64,000 nucleotides of DNA from the NCBI GenBank assembly GCA_013397935.1, contig VZRN01004184.1, forward strand, positions 2,520,748 to 2,584,747. Direction: 5' to 3'. Numbering within the stretch: the stretch's first letter is position 1; each line of letters begins with the position of its first letter. Made by a program: the position numbers and the translations under genes. Below are positions 54,601 through 63,600 of the stretch, piece after piece. Source of the DNA: Dasyornis broadbenti (taxonomy: Eukaryota; Chordata; Aves; Passeriformes; Dasyornithidae). The notes beneath the pieces are model-generated. The model made no database searches. It saw only the letters and a program-made list of their open reading frames with translations, and was not told where the DNA came from.

Positions 54601-57600
54601 TTACAAAATTCTGCCATGTAACATGTAATTCTATCTTCTGTGTTGTATGGTTGAGTACAGTACCACTGCCTTCCATTATCCAACTTAAAGGCATTTAAGA
54701 ATACACACTAAGATGTGGCCTTGTGTAATGCCTTTGATATTTTGTGATCGGAGCCACAATTTGAAAGTAGCTAAAAATGAAAAATTGTTAGCTTCACATC
54801 AGTTTTTACTACTGATGATTCTAAGGCAGAACTACTCTTGAAGAAATGTTTTCAAAGCTCCAAGCACAGTAGACAGTTCTCCCTGTAGATTGTGAAATCA
54901 GAAAATAGATTTTTTTTTTTTCCGAGACTTTTAAATTCTGCTATAGGATATTTGGTGTCTTAATTTAACCGTTAAATATACTAATATATTTTCTTCCTAA
55001 TGTTTGTGATTCTAGAGCTGTTACTTTGTTTTGCATGAGATGCAGTATATTGCATGTCCACTATTTGAAACAGTTTGACTAGAATAATATTTTCTTATGG
55101 GTAAAAAGGTTATTCTCCCCTTTTTGCATACAGATCTGGTGACTGGTCCCACTGCAGTCACTGCATTGTAGCTTTTCAACAGATTACAGGCTTAGGTTGG
55201 AATAAAACTTTTTGGTGATACAGATTGTATATGCTGATCAAAGGAAGTTATTTTGTGTGCTCATACTGTGCCCTAAACTAAGATGTTACTTCAGAATTTC
55301 TTTGTCTTCTGTGGTTTTATTTTGCTTTAATTAACAAACTTACAGGCAACTAGTACTTTTAAACTAATACTTCTGCTTTCTTCTTCCCTTGCCATGCTTT
55401 CAGAAAAGACAGGCCTACAAAGAGTGGACTGTGGCTCACAGTAGTAGTGATGATGATGATGGCAGTTAGGATTATGTGAATTGTAAGAGATATACATGGC
55501 CTTTGTCACATTCTTTTGACCTTTAAGTTTTAAATGTTGCTGCTATAATTCCCATTGAGAAATCGGGATTTTGTGATACTAAATTCTTATTTTTTAAACT
55601 GTGAAAAAAAAAGTGGGGATAATAAGTGTATGATGATGATTGCTAGCAAAGAAGCAAATAATATAATAAAAAATTCTTCATATCATTCAATACTATTATT
55701 TTACCTAATGTCCAGTTTTATCTGGACATTAGGTAAAATAATAGTATTGAATGATATGAAGAAATAAGTAATGCCGTGACTTAAGAGTTTATTTCCAGAT
55801 GTATTTTTATCAGCTGTGTTTAATGTTTTTGCATTTTTAAAAGTGTTTAACAGGATTTATTTACAATTGCTTTAAATGTGTTTAGTTAAACTTTATTGAG
55901 TTGTACAGTCATTGTTGGTGTTAAAATGCTGTGTGACTGTTTTATTCAATTACTATTTCAAAAGTATTTTGTCTGCTCTTCTTCTTAACAATAAACATGT
56001 CTAAAGTATATCTAAAATGGATTCATCTGTTCTGTTCCAGCATTGTTTCTCATGTTTCTTGGAACTAGAGAGTGTAAGAACACGAAATGTCTTATAAAGA
56101 TATTTAAAAGATAAAATACATACATTTTACAAGAAACATTTAACATAATCTTTTAATTTTTCATTTATCATGATTTTACCTTAATTTTTAAATCTTTATT
56201 TTGTGTATCTTTTGGCATCCTTAAACATGTGAAATAACAGTTCATTTTGGTTTTAATTTTGACTATAAATTACTTGTTTTGTAAGTCAGTATTTTTATTT
56301 TATTCCAACAAAAAAAAGGTAAAAATCTGCCCCAGAACCAAACTCCATTTAAAAACCACAGACAGATGTGAAAAAATACCAGTAGTTTTTCAAGACACTA
56401 TGTAGTAAAACATGCAATATGCAAAAGTATTTAGTTTTTTATTTAGCTAGACATGGGGGGTGAGTGGGAAGTGTCAACACTGATCCACTATAATTTGATA
56501 CTATAAATTCTACCAAATACCTTTACAAGTTACTTGTTTCTTTTAAAAAATATTTATTTTGTATTCAATGGAATGCCTGCACAGTTTTCTTACTCTTTTT
56601 TGTGGTTTGTTACTAAATTTAGATTTTTGTGTGCACTTTAAAAATATCTTGTAATAGATAATGCTGTACCAGTATGTATTATAATGAGAATTAATTCTTC
56701 TGCCAACATCTGAACAGTTGGAATTTCTTTAAAGCAATAAGAAGTTCTGAAATGTTTGCATATTTACCAAGGTAACATTGTCTTTCATTGTCTGTTGACT
56801 TCCATTTATCAAAATTCTGAGGGAAGAACCATTAAAATGCATTAAGATTGCTTATTTTGGCACTATGCATTCAAAAACAGGTGTATAGGCTGATCTTGTA
56901 GGCAATTGCCCTTTGCATTTAATCTCACAGATAAAAGAGGGGACAAACTAAACTTGAAAGATGATTTTAGCTGAAATTGCTGATGCTTGTGATTGCTACA
57001 GGTGATGTGTTGCTATTTGTTTTGTCGTGCTGTTACCTCAAAAGGATGCCTTGCAGAAATAGATGAAAGGCTGTACTGCAGTGTGTTTCTGGCTGAAACA
57101 TTGTGGGAAGGATTTTGAATGTTTCAGGTACAAGTGGATCTCCCATATTTCTTTGAAGAACATAAGAAATAATTTTGATCTTCAATTCTGAAAAAAGACA
57201 TGTCATGTCAAAAAGTTGGGGAAATTGTTATGTGTAACATTAGGGAAAGGTTACTTTGACATTTTATTAACTTTACTGGGTTTTGAAAATCCAGTATAAT
57301 GTTACCTAACATTATCCTTTTCCTTTGTGCTGTTTTAGTGCAATTTCTTTTTTTATCCTATAAAATTGTTTTTCTTCTGTAATGACCGGTCTTACTAGAA
57401 AGTGCAAGGCAATTTTAATGAAAAAACATATTTCTTCCTCATTCTAAAACAGCTTTAGAAATGTCACCATTTTTTGACCAAAAGTTGACCTAACTTTTGA
57501 AATTTTTAACTTAAAATCCTACAAGTTTATGCGGTCCGTAGAGGTAAAGTTAAGCATGAATCATTGTACTTGTGGGTCAGATATTCCTAATTCAAGTTAC

Positions 57601-60600
57601 ACTGCAGTATAAACTGAAAAGAGTTCTTTTTTACTCACTAGATTAAAAGGTTGTAGAATGCTAACTAAAAAAAAAAAAAAAAAAAAAAAAAAAACAAAAA
57701 AAACTATCAAAAAAATTGCCAAGGGAGTTGGCAAATATGGTTATATGTCCTAGAGTATTTTGTCTCTTTAGTTCTAGTATTTTGTCTTTTATAGTTCTGT
57801 TTTTCTATTTTTGAGGTTTTCTGTTAAAAAGAGTAACTTGTTACAAGTATTTTACTTTTTTCTCTCTTGAGTTTAGGCTTCTCTGAATATACATGGGAAA
57901 AAGAAATAAACTGGATCTGGGATAACAAAAAGTGGTATCATCTGGGATATTAGTATTTAATTTCTCTTCAGGTCATGAAATAAAAAGCTGTGAACACTAA
58001 TAGCAGAAACTGATGTTTTTTCATGATTGAAAAAAAACCCCAAACCAAAATTAAAACAAAAACCCCAAGAGATTATATTCTTTAGGGATTTAAAGTAACA
58101 TAGCAAAAATTAGAAACCATATTTTCAATTTTTTTTTCTTCAGTTTTTAACAGTTTAACATTTGGCTGCACAGTTTTCCCCACTTACACCTTTTTAAATG
58201 CTGAATTGAATTTGAAGTCCAGTACTGTCTCTGAAAATTCCAGGTCTAAGTGCTGTCCTTTTGTCTCAGACTGCTAAACTTTGTGCTGTTGACAAGTTGA
58301 CAATTCAGTTTTCTGAAGTGTTCAGTTCTGCTCTTTTAGTGACTTGTATAACTTTCTCCTTGCTGAGATGAGGAACATTACCTTTGCTGTTATCCAGTAC
58401 ATCCCTTTTGTTAAGGGTTGTCTGGTGGTCTCTTTTCTCAAGATGCTTTGTAGACTTAAGTCAGTGCCAGGGGATACTTTAGACAGTTTTTGGGATTGTT
58501 TAATAGACTGTTTATACATGTATTGTTATTAGTGATTTCCAGAAGCAATAGACATGTGAGGTCTTGGCCCTGCCACGGAATAAAGCTGAAAGACTAGTTT
58601 TGTGCATTTGAAGCTAAGTCATTAGCAGTTGTGCCATGCAGTCATTCTGTATGTCAGTGTCTACCCAAAACCAAAACATATGAAAAATATTTTTTATTAT
58701 TATTTTCAATTTCCTTTTATAATGTGTGAGTTTGTGAGGACACTTTTACTGTCTTGTATAAGGTTACTGCACAATTAATGTTGCACTGATGTCAGCTTTA
58801 GAGAAGACAGTCCTTCAAAGCTGTGCTTCAATACCATGTCCTATTGTATTGGAGGTAATTCAGCTTTTGGTTTAGTGATTCTTTTTGGTCATGAGCTTCA
58901 GATCAGGTAGAACGTTGAAGTGATTTGAACAGGTCCTTTTTTCTTAGTATTCACACTTTGGTCTGCCAGGAAGAACATCTGAGGAGTCAGAAAAGTATGT
59001 TATGCTAATCCTTTCTCTCTATCCCTCACTGCTCTTGAGCTTGGGTTTAAATCAAAACATAAACATCCATATGCTAAAGTACCCTAAAACTAAGGTTTCA
59101 CTTCATAAAATTATATTCTTTATGAAGTTCAAAATAACTTCATTTTTCTTTGACATTGTCCTGACTCTTACCACGTATTCATGCAGGCCATCTAGTTTGG
59201 TCCTCCCTCTACTGAGTCACAGATGTCATGATCCGTCTTCCTTTGGAAAACTTTATCTGTCTAGGTTGAAGGAAGAAGCAGGATCCTTACCACTTAAATA
59301 TGCAATATTTGGATACTATTGCATAGCCATTGCCTAATCCCAAATAGAAGACATTTACAGGAAGCTGCCTGAAACCAGCTAACACCAGTTGCTCCAGAGG
59401 AACATAGAAGTTTGCATGACTCAGTTTCATTTTAACTTGATTGTGATTGAAGCATAAAAGGCAATATTCTTTGATTTCCCTACTGATGAAGTAATCATGC
59501 TTTAAGTGCTGTGAATCCAAGAGTTTTGGTTGTTTTGGCACAAAATAGAACATCTAGATGTGGTCATCATAATGAAAGTGTAGATCAGTATGGCTTCTCC
59601 ATTTCAGCTGTTCAAACAAATTCTCCTGTGTAATCAAAAACTGATCAAGGTAATTCTGCCAGTCAGCATAGGCAAATTGTATTTCTACTGTGAAGTAGGA
59701 GTTTCATGTTTTGAAAGAAAGCTGCTGTCTGAATTTTTATTGTCTTGCACACTGTGGCCTTAGATTTCAATGTTAACCATGATCACAAATTTCTGTTGAT
59801 TTTAATAAAACCATGTTGGTTTCAGAGTTACTGTCCAGCATGGCAAAATGGAATCTTGAATTCAGACACTAAGATCATGAACATTGCACATTCCTTCACA
59901 TTTCATATAATGACATTGCACGTTAGGGTAACTGAAATGAGAAAGTCGGTAATCAAGGATTATCAGTGGTTCTTATTCATAAATGATGAGGAGAGAATTT
60001 TGTGTGTTGAAAAATGTTTTACATTTTACTTTAACAGTTTCCCCCCATTTTTCACACTCATTCAAGCTACATCTAACAAATCACCTGGGAACTGCTCAGA
60101 ACTGTTAAATGTTTTTGTGGGGAAGACTGGATGGGTAATTATACCAGGTTAGCCTGGTGAAATTAGAAATTCTATGGCTTTTGAAGAAGTTACCTTATAA
60201 TTTGAAATGAAAGGTGCCTTCAGGGTTGGAGTTTCTAGCAACAACTTGATTGCCTTCAGAACTCACACATTTGGACAGTAACCGATTCATAAGGAAATAC
60301 ACTGGTAAACCAAATGAAAGTTACTCAGAACATCAAGAGAGAACAGCAGATTTATAACCACTTTTAAAGCAGCCTTTGCAGTATTTTTTTTACATACTGC
60401 TTCAATTGAGATGACGTCAAGAAGGATATTAAACACTGACTTAAGTACCACACATACTAGTAGTACTTTTTAGAACTATTACCAGAAGGATCATAGATAG
60501 TAAATTTTGTCTCCACTGTTTAACATTTTGCTCTGTTTCATTTCTAACTTTATCAAAGGCCTCTCTGCTTGCTTCTCATTACGTCGAGAGCAGTTGGTGT

Positions 60601-63600
60601 GATCAGGAATCTCTCCAAGTGCAGAGATGCCACTTTTAAGATATTTAGCATATTATGCTTATCTATGCATAAATGATCACATTTACTGTTTGCTTAGATG
60701 TTACTGCAATAATCAATCGTACTACAGGTAACAATTTGCAAAGGAGGGGATCTGTTCTTGTGTTGCTTCATGCTTTACAGCTCCTGGAGCATCATTTTTT
60801 TAATAGATTTGCGTATACTTAGGTTATTAAAATGTTTTAAATTTGAAATCCACTGTTTAATTTTTTTTTTTAAAGTATTAGGGTTTTTTTACAATGTTGA
60901 AACAAATATTGAATAAAGAATGACTGATCAATGTTACCTTTCTTAGTTTTGCATCACCAAAAAGTGGTCCAAGTTGCTGTCTTTCTCCAAACAATAGCTA
61001 CATACCATAAGTTTTTAAAACTATTTATGCATCTATATTGAGTGATCAATTACGTATCCTTTTATGTGTGAGTTGTATTAGGCACTTTGGTAGCAGAATG
61101 CAGTAGTGAGCTTGTTACAAGAATTATCAGTAGTATGCGTCTGTATTCCTAATGAATAGGTAGAAGTCTAATGCTAAAAAGGATAAAGATTATAAATGAA
61201 GGGTAGAAAAATCCAATGGCAGAAAATTTAAAAGCAGCTACTGCTCAGCACTGGCATAGGTAAAAGTGTTCCCTTTGTAAATAGCCTGTGCAGCATTTCC
61301 TTGTGCTTTATTTCCCAATTAACTTCTGTTGTCAACAAAACTATAAACACGGATAACTTGAGTTTGTGATTTTTGACTCATGGCTAACAATGAGAACTAG
61401 TTATCTCAGTGCACGCCACATGCCAACAGTGTTTTGTGCGCCACAAATCACGTTTGGGAATCTTAGTAGAATGAAATGTTCTTTGTGGAATTTGGTAGAC
61501 ATTTAAATAGCATTTTTTTAGGATTGTCTCTTGTGTGATCGTTAACTACTGTACTTCCATGATAATTTTCACAATTCCACATTTGTTATCAGTAAGCCGA
61601 GTAAGTTACAGCAGGGGGACATGACTTGTTGAAAATTAACTAGTGAGCTTATGAGAAGACAGAAAGAGGTAACACCCCTCTCCTAAGACCCTCTTAAGGG
61701 GGGATTAATATTTGGATTGAGAGCCTTACTTCAGAGCTATGCAAAGCATAAGAAAGTTACCTTCTTCAACATGGGAAATCCTCTCCATGCTAATAAGGCT
61801 AGTGCTAAATGCTTTTGCCCTGTACTTCTAGTAGAACAGCAATACTGGTCATTCTGTGTGACATTTGTATGTTTAGTCAGTAAGAGAAATCTCTGTCATT
61901 GTCAGTGTCTTGAAGTTAAGTGCAGTTGTGTATTTTTAACCTCTTCTGAACCATCCTTGCTCTTTCCACACATGTTGTTTCTTTAGGTTCTTGTCAGCCT
62001 TCTCTTCCATTTCCCTGTCTCTCTTGCTAGGCCACTTAGCAAAAATCTATCAGGGCATAGACCTAGACCAGTAGCCTGACTGTGGGTCAGGTATCCTATC
62101 CATGCTGTCTGTCCATACATTCTCCTTTGTCTTCTAACCATCCAGTGTGTTATGTACTGGAATGTTGTAGAGGCTATCTTTTAGAGAGTTTTTTTAAGTT
62201 ATTGACTTGTTTAGGTGCAAGCTTCTATATAATATGGGAGGCAGGGAGAAACACAGTTCAGAGGCATAGCAATGCCTCGATAAAGTTTGAATAAGAAGTT
62301 TCCAAAAATTAAAAAAAATATCCACATAATTTTCCAAGCCCTGTTCCTCATTTCTTATACCATTCTTCTTGCTGAATTCATCCTGCTACTGACACTAGCT
62401 CATGCAGAAATAAATGCAAGTAGTGATTGATGTAAGTGGGCACATGATCAATAGCTGTGATTTTATAGCCTGAGTTGGGGAAAGAGAAATAATTTCAACT
62501 TTCTAAGAGCTTTCTGCACAGCTTGCTTTTGGGTAACCTGCTACTCAAATATTCATGCATATTAGTCACAAAAAAGTAAATCACTGTTGTTGGGGAAACA
62601 TAATTGTAGAAAAGTGTCTTTTGGGCAATTGGAATTATCCATGCAGTGAAATTTGTAGTTGTAGGGTACACTAATTAAATGTCTTCATCATTTTACTCTA
62701 TTGTGGAACACACATGAAATGACTTTGCTTTTTAAACTGTTTTAAGAACTAATCTATATGGGTTTTTTTAATCTTGGTGTGCATATCTAAAGCTATATGT
62801 TTGTAGTTAGAACTTTATTGAATCATACCAGTTTATTCTAATCCGGTTTTGCTTCCAAGTTGTAACAGCTGGGAAGCATGCAAGCACTCATGTTGCTATT
62901 CCCAGCCAAGATGCAGCAATATTAATTTGACCACTAGTTTAATCACTCACAGCTAAGAAAATCAGAAATCTAATGGTTACTAAATCATGTGAGAAGTACA
63001 GGGCTTCTGTTTTGTAAAACCATTAATCTGCTCTCATCAATATTTAAAATATATTGCTCATTAAATGTATTCTGCTACAGTATTCACATTAATTGTTGGA
63101 AATGGTTAAGTTCATGGGGAAACAAAAGAATATGGAGGAATGCTAAGTATTACCTCAAGGGCATTATTCTAAGTCCAACTGTGCTTATATACAGTTAGGT
63201 ATAGATTTATTCTCAGAGTTAGTCAATGTTTTGGAGGCAATTACTTAAATTAGGAAAGGAATCTTTATTTTGTTTGTTGTCTCAGAACTGTATTAGTTAG
63301 CAGTAGTTCAGTGTGTACCAAAAGTATGTAGAAAGCTGAGTCCTGAAATGTTTTGAGAAGTTGTATTGTTCCTTGCCAATTTTGGTTAGGTTTAAATTTT
63401 GTTTACATAGCTGTTTTAGCAGCAACCAAGTAGTTATGAACATTAGGTGTTACAGATGTTGGTTATATTCTGACTTTATAAAAGTAGCCTTTTATTTAAA
63501 CGTATGTGCTTTGTGCTTTGTTATAACTTATACTTTTGGAGCATAAATACTTTTTAAGCGCAGAATTAGTTAATTAATTTACTAGCATATTGAAAGCTAT

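Larger units (their letters stand above)
55470..56015 (+). other. VPS13A: Predicted 3' UTR of the short VPS13A isoform
   Basis: It runs from the stop to shortly after the AATAAA at 55990. It contains a perfect 42-bp inverted repeat (55674-55763). The exact cleavage site is not visible. Confidence 0.6.

Noticed and set aside
57667..57703. Poly-A tract as the tail of a processed pseudogene
   Set aside because: No gene-like body upstream on the plus strand, and no flanking duplication seen.
59745..60152. A 135-codon open frame in the long-isoform intron
   Set aside because: No familiar domain or splice context; unsupported as a gene.
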